Assembly: GCF_020521235.1 (NCBI RefSeq)
Contig: NZ_BLAY01000022.1
Span: 1-64,000 of the forward strand
Source of the DNA: Microseira wollei NIES-4236
Lineage (GTDB): Bacteria > Cyanobacteriota > Cyanobacteriia > Cyanobacteriales > Aerosakkonemataceae
Direction of reading: 5' to 3'
DNA length: 64,000 nt
Position numbers and translations under genes: made by a program. This document shows positions 7,841 to 17,006 of this stretch, piece by piece. Under the pieces are notes generated by a model. That model was given only the letters and a program-made list of their open reading frames with translations. It was not told the origin of the DNA and did not search any database. Position 1 is the first letter of the stretch; each line of letters begins with the position of its first letter.

Positions 7841-10329
7841 GTGCGATTCGTTTTGTGAGAAATGACTAAGTATTTTATAAAGGTCAAAGTCACAAGCTTG
7901 GAAGAAGAGGCGCAAGCCATCTGAACCACGATAACTAAATAGCCATGTGGGTGCAAAACCCACCCTCCAGGTGCAGGAGTGAAAGCATCACCCCCAGGTT
8001 CGCGATTAGTCATCAACACCTGAAGCGGGGTGAAAAGGTGGCAACACTAGAAGCCCAATCCGGTGACCATCGAGCAATCTATCCATGAGTAAAAGCTTCG
8101 GCTTGAAAACACGTTTGAATCGTCGTTAATCGAAACCAGCCGAATCAGGCTTACAGGCTGGAACCAAAAGGTCAAGGCTAGGGAATTGGCGACTCTCTAT
8201 TCGACCAATAAGCACTTCCCATAAACCAGGCGAAGAGTGTTGCTCTAAAGATACACAATAACGAAGTAACCTCCCGTTGTTCTCCCGGAGGTCGAATACC
8301 GAGAGTAGGTGCTAACCATATACAGCGGCGAGGAGAGATTGGGAAAGAAGCGAAGGCCAGGGGTAATGCCCTGGATATGCAGACATTCCCACGGAGATTT
8401 AGAGATAGGGTCACAAGTAAGGGTATATATGTCCAATACGAGTTTAAAGACTACGGTGGAATGGCATTTGATTAACTGGCGCAAGCTAGAGCGTCAAGTG
8501 TATAAGCTCCAAAAGCGAATCTATCGAGCCTCTCAACGTGGCAACATAAAGCAACTTCGTAGACTTCAGAAGATGCTGATGAAATCTTGGTCAGCAAGAG
8601 CATTAGCGGTTCGCAGAGTTACCCAGGATAATACTGGGAAGAAGACGGCTGGTGTGGATGGCGTTAAATCGCTAACCTCAAAGCAACGTCCTGACCTGGT
8701 AAACAAACTGCGCCTGGGTTCCAAGGCAAGCCCGACCCGGAGAGTATGGATTCCAAAACCGGGAACGGAAGAGAAGCGACCCTTGGGTATACCTACAATG
8801 AAAGACCGCGCCTTGCAAGCGTTAATCAAACTGGCTTTAGAGCCGGAATGGGAAGCGCGATTTGAACCTAATTCATACGGCTTGGGACCTGGACGCTCAT
8901 GTCACGACGCGGTTGCAGCTATCTTTGATGCAATCAGGTATAAAGCCAAATATGTGCTAGATGCCGACATAACAAAATGCTTCGACCGCATCGACCAGAG
9001 GAAACTGCTTGTAAAACTAAATACATTCCCAACCATGCGACGACAAATCAAGTCCTGGTTAAAATCGGGGGTGATGGATGGCAAAGAGCTGTTTCCCACA
9101 TCTGAGGGTACACCGCAGGGTGGCGTCATTTCGCCACTACTTGCTAATATTGCCCTCCACGGGATGGAAAATCAGATAAAGCAATACGTTGGTTCTCTGA
9201 AATATCTTGACAAAAACAAGAAAAATAGGATGGACAGCGTTAGCCTAATTAGATACGCCGACGACTTTGTGATTCTCCACAAAGACATAACCATCGTCCA
9301 AAGATGTCAGACAATTATTTCTGAATGGTTAAAAGACATGGGTTTGGACTTGAAGCCCAGCAAGACCAGATTGGCTCACACTCTTAATCAAGTGGAAAAT
9401 GAAAAGCCGGGGTTTAATTTTCTCGGCTTTAATATTCGCCAATTCTCTGTAGGAAAATACCACTCCGGTAAAAATACACAGGGACAAAAACTTGGCTTTA
9501 AGACCATCATCACCCCAAGTAAAGAAAAGGTCAAGGTACATTACGACAAAATCGACGATGTAATTAGCCGACATAAGGCAGCGCCCCAATCGGCGCTAAT
9601 TGAACATCTCAATCCAATTATCAGGGGTTGGGCTAATTACTACTCAACTGTGGTAAGCAAGGTAACTTACACAGAATTAGATAACCTCATGTACCAGAAA
9701 CTTCGAGCTTGGGCAAACCGCCGCCATCACAATAAAAGTAGGGGTTACATCAGTAGAAAATACTGGCAACCCATTGGCGGTAAGAACTGGGTATTCGCAA
9801 CCAGGAAGGGCAAAAATCCCCTTCGGTTACTGTCACACGCTGACACACCAATAGTGCGACATGTGAAGGTCAAAGGCGAATCGTCTCCATACGACGGCAA
9901 CCTGGTTTACTGGAGTACAAGAATGGGTAATAACCCGGAAATGCCCACAAGAGTGGCAACACTCCTGAAGAGGCAGAAAGGGAAATGCGCCCATTGCAAA
10001 TTACACTTCCGCGAGGAAGATGTGTTGGAGATTGACCATATTCTTCCGAAATCGAAAGGTGGAAAGGATAGATACGATAACTGGCAACTCCTTCACAGAC
10101 ATTGCCACGACACAAAGACTGCCAGTGATGGTAGTCCTGGCAACAAATCTGGCTGTAACAGTGCCAAGCCTAAGCCGCGAGTTGAACCAGACTGGGTCTA
10201 GGAAAACGACATGCTGGCTACGAGGTGTGTGTGACAAACACTAAATCTACTGAGGAGCCGTGTGAAGCGAAAGTCTCAAGCACGGTTTTGGAGAGCAGCG
10301 GCTCTCGTGAGGGAGTCGCTGACTTTAAT
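7841..10329 (+). mobile_element. Group II intron, apparently complete
   Basis: The 5' boundary is set by GTGCG at 7841, the standard group II 5' end. The structured RNA domains I-IV occupy about 590 bp before the intron protein. Domain V is plain at about 10255-10289 (GAGCCGTGTGAAGCGAAAG with the returning arm CAAGCACGGTTTTG). Domain VI is the stem AGCGGCTCTC / GTGA / GGGAGTCGCT at 10296-10319, with the branch A expected in GAC at 10321-10323 and a 3' end of AY type near 10329. All parts needed for splicing and mobility seem present. The intron sits in intergenic DNA, in the same direction as and just upstream of the gene at 10382. Boundaries are predictions within a few bases. Confidence 0.8.
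8429..10201 (+). CDS. ltrA: Group II intron reverse transcriptase/maturase with HNH endonuclease
   Basis: Intron-encoded protein of 590 aa. An N-terminal RT-0/RT domain contains the YADD active site (LIRYADDFVIL) and the TPQGGVISPLLANI block; the X/maturase domain follows (GFNFLGFNIR, then IRGWANYY); the C-terminus has a zinc-coordinating HNH nuclease (CAHCKLHF, then LEIDHILPKSKGGKD, then NWQLLHRHCHDTK). Start: I chose the ATG at 8429 (MSNTSLKTTVEW), because the 40 residues upstream in frame are translated intron RNA structure. It assists splicing and reverse-splices the intron into target DNA, using HNH to cut the second strand. Full length with no frameshift, so potentially active. Confidence 0.95.
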   Translation: MSNTSLKTTVEWHLINWRKLERQVYKLQKRIYRASQRGNIKQLRRLQKMLMKSWSARALAVRRVTQDNTGKKTAGVDGVKSLTSKQRPDLVNKLRLGSKASPTRRVWIPKPGTEEKRPLGIPTMKDRALQALIKLALEPEWEARFEPNSYGLGPGRSCHDAVAAIFDAIRYKAKYVLDADITKCFDRIDQRKLLVKLNTFPTMRRQIKSWLKSGVMDGKELFPTSEGTPQGGVISPLLANIALHGMENQIKQYVGSLKYLDKNKKNRMDSVSLIRYADDFVILHKDITIVQRCQTIISEWLKDMGLDLKPSKTRLAHTLNQVENEKPGFNFLGFNIRQFSVGKYHSGKNTQGQKLGFKTIITPSKEKVKVHYDKIDDVISRHKAAPQSALIEHLNPIIRGWANYYSTVVSKVTYTELDNLMYQKLRAWANRRHHNKSRGYISRKYWQPIGGKNWVFATRKGKNPLRLLSHADTPIVRHVKVKGESSPYDGNLVYWSTRMGNNPEMPTRVATLLKRQKGKCAHCKLHFREEDVLEIDHILPKSKGGKDRYDNWQLLHRHCHDTKTASDGSPGNKSGCNSAKPKPRVEPDWV

Positions 10330-10381
10330 CCTTTGGTCTAGCAACTTCAGTTTTGAAGTTTTCTCAAAAATAAAGATTGGG

Positions 10382-10885
10382 ATGAAACAGCTATCTAAGC
10401 GATCGCTATCGACCGCACCCGAAAGTCAACTCAGCTACTCTGGCACTTACACCTGTCCCGTCTGTCGTCACGGCGAAATCTCGGCAATGACCCTGACAGA
10501 AGCGTTTGCGTGTAACTTTTGCCACCATATTTTCACCGCCAACCTGCAAAAGCAGTTGATTCAGGTGGCAGATAGTTCTCAACCCATGACTTGGCGATGG
10601 ACTGGACGCACCTGGAAGCCAACCCATCAGAGCGATACGGAACTCACGTTTATACTGTGGTTGGTAGCGATCGCTTTAATCGCCCTCCCGCCTTTTTTAG
10701 TTTGGCTTTCTGCGCACACCTTCCCACCTGAACCAGGTAGCACCGCCTCTTGGATTCCCCTGGTTTGGATCGGGTTAACTTTCCTATTCCACCTCGTTTT
10801 AGTCGGGTGGCTAATTGCAGAAGTTTATCAATTCCCCATTTATGCGGTTGTCAAAGTCAAGCTGCGGCAATGGCTGAGGCGTTAA
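10382..10885 (+). CDS. Zinc-ribbon membrane protein, 167 aa, conserved in cyanobacteria
   Basis: The N-terminal part has two CxxC knuckles, CPVCRHGEIS and CNFCHHIF, 22 residues apart, fitting a small zinc ribbon. Two hydrophobic segments follow (FILWLVAIALIALPPFLVWL and WIGLTFLFHLVLVGWLIAEV). The protein is therefore probably an inner- or thylakoid-membrane protein with a cytoplasmic zinc-binding head. I do not know its role. The start is the ATG at 10382; the longer in-frame reading from 10262 runs through intron domains V and VI and is not credible. The group II intron ends about 50 bp upstream and may separate the gene from its original promoter. Confidence 0.75.
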   Translation: MKQLSKRSLSTAPESQLSYSGTYTCPVCRHGEISAMTLTEAFACNFCHHIFTANLQKQLIQVADSSQPMTWRWTGRTWKPTHQSDTELTFILWLVAIALIALPPFLVWLSAHTFPPEPGSTASWIPLVWIGLTFLFHLVLVGWLIAEVYQFPIYAVVKVKLRQWLRR

Positions 10886-11054
10886 GTGTAGATAATAATG
10901 TAAATTGTGGCAGTGGTAATTGGTAATTGTCAATATGCAGTTGCATTTTAATCCAATTACAAATTAGCCTAGTTTCCACGGAGCTGCCTGGGAATGCCAT
11001 TACCACCGCCACATAAAAATAACCCAAAAGGCCGCGACAATTGCGTGGGTTCAT

Positions 11055-11999
11055 ATGACAATAATTAATTCAGACAAAGAGCCAATTGTTCTTGTCTTGG
11101 CTGCTGACAACAATTATGCAATGGCACTGGCGGCAACAGCCCGCTCAGTCATTGCTAATCTAAACCATAATAAAAATATTGAGATAGTCATAATTGATGG
11201 AGGGATTAAAGAATATAACAAAAAAAAGATTATTAAATCTATTAAAGAAAACAATGTAGAAATTAAATGGGTGAAGGCAGCTCCGGAAATTTTCAAAAAC
11301 ATGAAAGTTTACAAGCATTTTAGTAAGGCTACATACTATCGACTTTTACTCCCTAAAATCTTGCCGCTGGAGATTACAAAGGCAATCTATTTAGATACAG
11401 ATATAATAGTAAAAGAAAATTTAGAAAACTTATGGAATATCGATATAGGGAATAACTATGTCTTGGCAGTAGAAGACATGTCAGTGCGTTATGTATCAGC
11501 TCCTAATGGATTGAAAAACTATGAAGAATTAGGCATAAAATCAGATGCAAAATATTTTAATGCAGGGGTTTTAGTCATTAATATTGAAAAGTGGCGCACT
11601 GACAAGAGCGGCGAAAAGGTTATTGAATATCTAGAAAAGTATCAAGAGCAGTGGCTGTGGTTGGATCAGGATGGATTAAACGCTGCTTTCGCAGGTCAAT
11701 GGGGAGAACTAGATCCAAAATGGAACCAACAACCTAGAATCTATAAGTATGCGTCGTGGAAAGAGAGTCCCTACCAAGAAGATGTCTATCAAGATTTGAG
11801 GGATAATCCTTACATCATTCACTATTCCACATCGGGTAAACCCTGGAGTTTGGGGTGTAAACATCCAAAAAAAGATTTATTCTTCGAATATCTTGACAAG
11901 ACAGCTTGGTCGGGATGGCGCCTTCATTTCTGGAGGCGTGTATGGCTAAAAGTGAAAATAGAAACATACCCCTACTGGAAGCATTTTTACCAAGCTTAG
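11055..11999 (+). CDS. Glycosyltransferase family 8
   Basis: A 314-aa GT-A fold glycosyltransferase of family 8 (general stress protein A / LgtC / glycogenin relatives), retaining, metal-dependent. Visible landmarks: N-terminal LVLAADNNYAMALAATARSV, the DXD motif in AIYLDTDIIV (about residue 116), KYFNAGVLVINIEKWR, and the histidine motif YIIHYSTSGKPW near the C-terminus. The donor is likely UDP-glucose or UDP-galactose and the acceptor a surface glycan, by analogy. The 3' end overlaps the convergent GT4 gene by 4 bp. It is clearly more A/T-rich, with AAA/ATT/ATA-type codons, than its neighbours, which suggests acquisition from elsewhere. Confidence 0.92.
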   Translation: MTIINSDKEPIVLVLAADNNYAMALAATARSVIANLNHNKNIEIVIIDGGIKEYNKKKIIKSIKENNVEIKWVKAAPEIFKNMKVYKHFSKATYYRLLLPKILPLEITKAIYLDTDIIVKENLENLWNIDIGNNYVLAVEDMSVRYVSAPNGLKNYEELGIKSDAKYFNAGVLVINIEKWRTDKSGEKVIEYLEKYQEQWLWLDQDGLNAAFAGQWGELDPKWNQQPRIYKYASWKESPYQEDVYQDLRDNPYIIHYSTSGKPWSLGCKHPKKDLFFEYLDKTAWSGWRLHFWRRVWLKVKIETYPYWKHFYQA

Positions 12000-13231
12000 C
12001 GACAGTTTTGCAGCAAAACTTGCTCGTAGCGTTGACCAATTCGTTCCCAGGTGTATTCTGTTTCTACGAGCGATCGCCCATGGCGCGACAACTCGTCGCG
12101 CAGTTGGGGATTTTCCCATAACCGACTGATGGCTTCTACATATTCTTCCACGCGATTGGCGCGTAAAGCACGCAAAGGTACCCCATCCCCATCGACTGAT
12201 AGTCCTTCTAAACCGCGATCGCTCGATACCACTGGCGTCCCAGCTGCCATTGCTTCTAAGGTTTTGTTCTTAATTCCATAACCTACCCGCAGGGGAATCA
12301 CGCAAACGCTGCTATTATGCAGGTATTCTGCCATGGAGGGAACGCGACCCGTAACCATGACGCCGCGCCGTTCCGCGAGTGCCAATACCTCCGCCGCAGG
12401 ACGGGTACCGACTATAGTGAAGGTGGCATCGGGGTAGCGCTTTTGCAGTTCGGGCAAAACTTCTAAGCTAAAAAAGCGCACAGCATCGATGTTGTGCGAG
12501 GCGTCCATGGCGCCGACAAATACCAAATTGTATCCACCTGGATCTTTGGGACGATAGGGAAACAACTCCAAATCTACCCCGTTGGGAATGACTTCGATCT
12601 GGGCATCCGGACGGAATTTGAGGAATTGCTGCCGGTCATCCTCGGTGGTGACGACAATACTGGAGAACTTGGTGCAGTAGCGTTTTTCGTAGCGCTCTAA
12701 TAGTAAGGTGAGATAGACGCGATCGCGCAGAGCATTTGGCGATGCTCCCATTTCCAAGTGGTTGCGAGTCCAACCATAAACCGAACTATGGACGTTAACC
12801 ACTGTCGCCACCGATTGGCGAAATTCAGGTCGGATGTAAATTTCATTCACGCTATGCTCGCAGGTGATGGCGTCACACTTTCCCTCCTGGACATAGGCAT
12901 CCACCCAAGCCTGAATTTCTGGTGAATAACGATACAACACGTTGGGTGGCGTTGCTTTGATCGCTGACTCGGTAAAGCGTCCCACCTTACCCAACAAACT
13001 CGCAACGCCGCTTTTGGGTTTGGGTTCTGGCGGTAACGGAAAAATCACCAGGTTGCTGACCCAGTTTTGCAGTTCTTTGACTTCGGCATCTGAGACTCCC
13101 CCTTGGTCTTGAGTCACGAGGGTGACTTCATGACCCTGCTGCAAGTATTTCAGCAAATTAAAGGTTCTGATCTCAGTTCCTCCGCGACTCGGCGGATAGG
13201 GAAACGTAGAGGAGAGCATCAGAATATTCAT
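11996..13231 (-). CDS. Glycosyltransferase family 4 (GT-B)
   Basis: A 411-aa GT-B enzyme. The N-terminal Rossmann domain starts MNILMLSSTFPYPPSRGGTE with the typical GG acceptor-side loop. The C-terminal donor domain runs NLVFVGAMDASHNIDAVRFF, then FTIVGTRPAAEVLALAE, with the EX7E-like region KTLEAMAAGTPVVSSDRGLEGL. This is the sugar transferase type with PLN-like hits to exopolysaccharide PEP-CTERM-associated transferases (TIGR03087-like), although I could not test that. Part of the surface-polysaccharide block with the dehydratase and two GT2 genes, all on the minus strand. Confidence 0.92.
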   Translation of the reverse strand: MNILMLSSTFPYPPSRGGTEIRTFNLLKYLQQGHEVTLVTQDQGGVSDAEVKELQNWVSNLVIFPLPPEPKPKSGVASLLGKVGRFTESAIKATPPNVLYRYSPEIQAWVDAYVQEGKCDAITCEHSVNEIYIRPEFRQSVATVVNVHSSVYGWTRNHLEMGASPNALRDRVYLTLLLERYEKRYCTKFSSIVVTTEDDRQQFLKFRPDAQIEVIPNGVDLELFPYRPKDPGGYNLVFVGAMDASHNIDAVRFFSLEVLPELQKRYPDATFTIVGTRPAAEVLALAERRGVMVTGRVPSMAEYLHNSSVCVIPLRVGYGIKNKTLEAMAAGTPVVSSDRGLEGLSVDGDGVPLRALRANRVEEYVEAISRLWENPQLRDELSRHGRSLVETEYTWERIGQRYEQVLLQNCR

Positions 13232-13279
13232 ATGTTGGGTCGGTGGTAATTTTAACAGCTAACAATTTCCGCGATTTAA

Positions 13280-14239
13280 CTAAGAGCTAACTTTCCTCGC
13301 TTCTACCATCATTCGCACGACCTCTTTCATTTTATACTGCGCTTGCCATCCCAACTTTTCTTTTGCTTTAGCAGGGTTTCCCCGACTAATTGCCAGATCC
13401 GTAGGTCGCAATAAGCTGGCATCGGTTACTACATGCTCTTGCCAGTTTAAACCGAGACAGGCAAAAGTTTCTGCCACGAAATCTTCTAATTTGCAGCTAA
13501 ACCCGGTGGCGATCGCATAATCATCCGGTTCGGGATGCTGTAATATTAAATACATCGCTTCCACATATTCTGGTGCCCAGCCCCAATCGCGCTCAATTGA
13601 AACATTGCCCAGATATAGCTTTTCTTCACTACCAGAGGCGATGCGACAAGCGGCGGCGACAATTTTTTGGGTGACGAACCTTTCTGGTCTTAACGGAGAT
13701 TCGTGGTTAAAAAGAATACCAGAACACGCAAACAACCCGTAAGCTTCGCGGTAGTTGGCGACTTCCCAAAACGCCGCTGCTTTAGCGACAGCATAGGGAC
13801 TTCTGGGGCGAAATGGGGTAGTTTCGTCGGCGGTATTATCGCCGATATCGCCGAAGCATTCGCTCGATCCGGCGTTGTAAAATTTGATTGGTTTGCCAGT
13901 AAAGCGAATTGCTTCTAGAAGGTTTAAAGTGCCTACGGTGATACTTTCAAGAGTTTCTACAGGTTGTTCAAAGGAAAGACCTACCGAACTTTGTCCAGCG
14001 AGGTTATAAATTTCATCGGGTTCGACTTTTTTGAGGACTTGCAGGACGCTGCGAAAGTCGGTGAGGACAACCGATTCTAATTTTAAGCGCTCGCGGATGC
14101 CCAAACGCACTAAATTCCCGAACGAGGACATTTGTGCATCCCGCGAAGTGCCGCAGACATCATAAGCTTGATTCAGGAGTAACTGCGCCAGATAAGCTCC
14201 ATCTTGTCCTGATACGCCGCAAATTAGTGCTTTTTTCAT
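13280..14239 (-). CDS. GDP-mannose 4,6-dehydratase family protein
   Basis: Short-chain dehydrogenase/epimerase-type sugar nucleotide enzyme, 319 aa. The NAD(P) loop is GVSGQDGAYLAQLL at the N-terminus; the SYK-type catalytic set is NAGSSECFG with SPYAVAKAAAFW (Tyr and Lys in YAVAK); substrate-binding LFNHESPLRPERFVTQKI closely follows the Gmd pattern NHESP-RG--FVT-KI. Family enzymes turn GDP-D-mannose into GDP-4-keto-6-deoxymannose, precursor of fucose, rhamnose or perosamine. It is about 40 residues shorter than E. coli Gmd, so another GDP-sugar substrate is possible. Same direction as the GT genes, 45-50 bp spacing to both neighbours. Confidence 0.82.
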   Translation of the reverse strand: MKKALICGVSGQDGAYLAQLLLNQAYDVCGTSRDAQMSSFGNLVRLGIRERLKLESVVLTDFRSVLQVLKKVEPDEIYNLAGQSSVGLSFEQPVETLESITVGTLNLLEAIRFTGKPIKFYNAGSSECFGDIGDNTADETTPFRPRSPYAVAKAAAFWEVANYREAYGLFACSGILFNHESPLRPERFVTQKIVAAACRIASGSEEKLYLGNVSIERDWGWAPEYVEAMYLILQHPEPDDYAIATGFSCKLEDFVAETFACLGLNWQEHVVTDASLLRPTDLAISRGNPAKAKEKLGWQAQYKMKEVVRMMVEARKVSS

Positions 14240-14284
14240 CAGCTTTGGTAATTGGTAATTGGTAATTGGTAATTGGTAGATGTT

Positions 14285-15208
14285 TTATTTGTCTGATTTT
14301 TCTGGTAGGAGCATCGCTTTAATCGCTGCACTCAAATAACCGATCTGACAATAGCTATAGACTAAATTGTCAAAACGTAACGCTGGATCGCCCATATATT
14401 TTAAGGATTTATATAACCCTCGGATTAATCGATCGCCGCCGCTGACTAATTGTTTCACACCTGTTCTACCAGCGATGCGATCGCGGTAACATTCGCTAAT
14501 ACCTTGCCACCAACCTCGATTTAAAAACCAAGAGCGATCCATTCTTTCGGGGGCGACGTTGTGGGCTACAAGTGCATCGGGAAGATAGGCGACTTGCCAA
14601 CCATTTTGCAGTGCTAATTCTGTCATGTACAATTCTTCATTAGAAAGCAAAGATTTGCCAATCCGTCCCAAGTTTGGATCGAACCCGCCAATTTGTGCTA
14701 AAAATTTTCGCCGGATGGAATAATTTAAACCTCTGGGAGTCAAACCGGGTTGGTTGATATAAACAACAGTATCCCCCAGATTGTAGAGTCCCAAATTGCC
14801 AGCCAATCCATCGGATAACCAAGGGGGCGGGGTTTTGCCATCGGGCCATAAAAGAGTAACTTTACCACCAGCAATGGCGAGTTTTTCGTTAGTTTCATAA
14901 GCTTTATAAAGCGCGCTCAGCCAACCGGGACTAGCAACGGCATCATCGTCAAGATAGGCGAGGATTTCGGCATTGGTAGCCTTAGCGCCGGTATTGCGCG
15001 CAGTGGATAGTCCCAAGACGGATTCGTAGATGTATTTAACTTGGGGGCGCGCGGCGACGATTTCGCGCGTGCGATCGCCAGAAGCATTATCCACCACGAT
15101 TACTTCATAATCCGGAAAATCCTGCACGAGTAAGCTATCAATCGCAGCACCTAGATATTGCTCTCGATTGTGGGTACAGATAATCGCACAAATTCTATGG
15201 TTTGACAT
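14285..15208 (-). CDS. Glycosyltransferase family 2
   Basis: A 307-aa GT-A inverting transferase. The N-terminus reads ICAIICTHNREQYLGAAIDS, followed by EVIVVDNASGDRT (nucleotide-binding aspartates), then ILAYLDDDAVASPGW (DXD metal site) and the acceptor-side LSNEELYMTELALQNGW. No membrane segments, so a cytoplasmic enzyme acting on a lipid-linked or nucleotide acceptor. Between the gene and its upstream neighbour lies a short run of TTTTAGA repeats (about 15270-15300). Acceptor and sugar cannot be read from sequence. Confidence 0.92.
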   Translation of the reverse strand: MSNHRICAIICTHNREQYLGAAIDSLLVQDFPDYEVIVVDNASGDRTREIVAARPQVKYIYESVLGLSTARNTGAKATNAEILAYLDDDAVASPGWLSALYKAYETNEKLAIAGGKVTLLWPDGKTPPPWLSDGLAGNLGLYNLGDTVVYINQPGLTPRGLNYSIRRKFLAQIGGFDPNLGRIGKSLLSNEELYMTELALQNGWQVAYLPDALVAHNVAPERMDRSWFLNRGWWQGISECYRDRIAGRTGVKQLVSGGDRLIRGLYKSLKYMGDPALRFDNLVYSYCQIGYLSAAIKAMLLPEKSDK

Positions 15209-15360
15209 AAACCGATGTTCTAGTAATCGATCTTCAACGCTAGTCTTTAGACGCGGAAACTGTCAACTGATTTGAGATTTTAGATTTTAGATTTTAGATT
15301 TATTTTGCCTAAGAAGCGCTTTGAAAATCTGCAATCTGCAATTCTTTTATCTAAAATTCC

Positions 15361-16344
15361 CTATTGTAGCCATTCGATTGTCCTTGCTGGTTCGGGAAGT
15401 TTGGCTTCTCGCTGTCCCGCCGAGCGATTGATGGCACAATAGAGGTTAATCGGACTGGCGATCGCATCGACCCAGGGAGCTTTTCCGGCGATCGCAGCCG
15501 CCCCCGCGACGGGCAGTTCTTTTACCAACCAACGACTCAAGCGATAAACGCTTTCTTTCCAGGTGAAGTCTCGCATCAATTCCACCCCGTAAAGTTCGTG
15601 CAGGTAGCGGTTAGAACGCCCGTAGCGTCGCCACTGGCTTTTCAATTCTGCTATGGTAGCGCGGTGACGGTGCTGTACAAGTGCCATTTCGGCAAAATAA
15701 AGTTTCCAAGACGTTTCTCGTCCAATTCGCCAGCACATGTCCGCATCGCCGCCTGTCGTCATGTAGGGACGGAATAATCCGATCTCTTCAAACACTTGGC
15801 GTCTGATGCCCAAATTAGCAGTTTGACCGTATGGGCAAAAAGGATGGGCTAAAGTATCTTTTTGAGTAAGAATACTCTGGCGTTCGGCGTATTTTTCTAG
15901 TAAGGTTTCCCCCGGTAAAGCGGTAATTTCACCCACCACTAAACCGACGGCAGGATCGGCAAAGGGTTGTACGAGTTGGGAGATCCACTGGGGTAGGGGG
16001 CGACAGTCGGCGTCGGTGAAGGCGAGAATTTCGCCCGTAGATGCTCTAATACCCTTATTTCTGGCAGCGTAGGAGCTTTGGATTTTATTTTCCGTTAGGT
16101 GGCGAATCGTCAGTCCTTGGGACTCGGCTTCCTTTTGGGCAGCTTGGAGGATACTGGGAGTGCGATCGCTGCTGTTATTATCCACCAGCAAATATTCTAC
16201 CTTGGAAGCTGGGTAAGTTTGCGCCTTGAGGCATTCAATTAATCCCGGCAAGTCTGCCTCGCCGTTATAAATTGGCACGATCGCCGAAACCATAGGTAAA
16301 AAAGATGGGGTTTGGGGGCTATCTGCTGCTTGATTTAGAGTCAT
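15361..16344 (-). CDS. Glycosyltransferase family 2
   Basis: A 327-aa GT2 enzyme: VSAIVPIYNGEADLPGLIECL, YLLVDNNSSDRTPSIL, AARNKGIRASTGEILAFTDADCRPLPQW with the DXD-equivalent TDAD, and TTGGDADMCWRIG as the acceptor-site ED-like motif. It is presumably the first gene of the minus-strand polysaccharide run (GT2, GT2, dehydratase, GT4). The adjacent plus-strand block contains a third, broken GT2-like gene, so this locus once had more transferases. Confidence 0.92.
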   Translation of the reverse strand: MTLNQAADSPQTPSFLPMVSAIVPIYNGEADLPGLIECLKAQTYPASKVEYLLVDNNSSDRTPSILQAAQKEAESQGLTIRHLTENKIQSSYAARNKGIRASTGEILAFTDADCRPLPQWISQLVQPFADPAVGLVVGEITALPGETLLEKYAERQSILTQKDTLAHPFCPYGQTANLGIRRQVFEEIGLFRPYMTTGGDADMCWRIGRETSWKLYFAEMALVQHRHRATIAELKSQWRRYGRSNRYLHELYGVELMRDFTWKESVYRLSRWLVKELPVAGAAAIAGKAPWVDAIASPINLYCAINRSAGQREAKLPEPARTIEWLQ

Positions 16345-16528
16345 AATACGCGATTATATGGGGCAGCCTTCTAGAGCCATGTTATTACTCTTCTCAGTGG
16401 AGTGGCGAGTCTCGATGTATAAAAGACACTCCCTCCCCTAATCGAACATCGGCGGGCAATTGGTAATTTAGCATGGGGAATAGGGTAATCTACCCTCATT
16501 CCTGTTTCCCCAAGGACTGGGCGGATAG

Positions 16529-16918
16529 GACAGCGGGGCGCAAGGATTAAAATATGTAGGGGCGGGTAATACTTTCGGGGCGGGTAATACCTGCCCATTC
16601 TGTGGAACCACGAGATATTTCGTTAAACCCGCGCTGACTGGAACCAAGAAATATTTCGTTAAAGCGGCGCTTACAGGAACCACGAGATATTGCGCTTGCA
16701 CCAGAGTCGTTCACGCGGGGGATGTAGCGCTTGCCGGGACGTTTAAGTTTAGTCAAGGCGCAACTGTGCTAGAATACTTTTCGTCATTACAAGAAGTTAA
16801 AACCTACCGACCGACTGGGGGAAAGTTTACGACCGAGGATCCCGTTGCGAGACTAGGATTTTGCCCGCCTTTGGGTAAAAGTATTGCCCTAAGGGTTCCT
16901 GAGTTATCAGGATATTAA
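16529..16918 (+). other. Start-less open frame with tandem repeats, possible gene relic
   Basis: A frame open for 129 codons but without ATG or GTG near its start. It reads GAGNTFGAGNTCPFCGTTRY, then has a 36-bp unit repeated about 2.5 times (GTTRYFVKPALT, GTKKYFVKAALT, GTTRY), then CACTRVVHAGDVALAGTF and a tail with FCPPLGKS. The spacing of cysteines (CPFCG, CACT, FCPPLG) loosely resembles a decayed zinc-binding protein of the GFA/CENP-V type, but the repeat expansion and missing start argue for a relic or a non-coding repeat. Placed between the GT2 gene and the broken GT gene. The rest of 16345-16971 holds nothing else I can name. Confidence 0.3.
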
Positions 16919-17006
16919 GACCGCAATGTCTTAAGAATCCCCGTAGCTTTAGGTCAGGGAGTGTCAAAACCATGAACGACCAACCCATTTTTTTATCGAT
17001 TGTTAC

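Noticed and set aside
8309-8428. 40-codon N-terminal extension of the intron protein
   Set aside because: This is translated intron RNA structure (domain IV side); the RT-0 region starts naturally at MSNTSLK.
10262-10381. Extended reading of the zinc-ribbon protein through intron domains V and VI
   Set aside because: These bases fold as domain V/VI and would not be in the spliced transcript; the ATG at 10382 is a sound start.
16371-16756. Three overlapping minus-strand ORFs with YLVVPVSAALTKYF-like repeats
   Set aside because: Both strands are open only because of the 36-bp tandem repeat; no ribosome-binding site and no known family.
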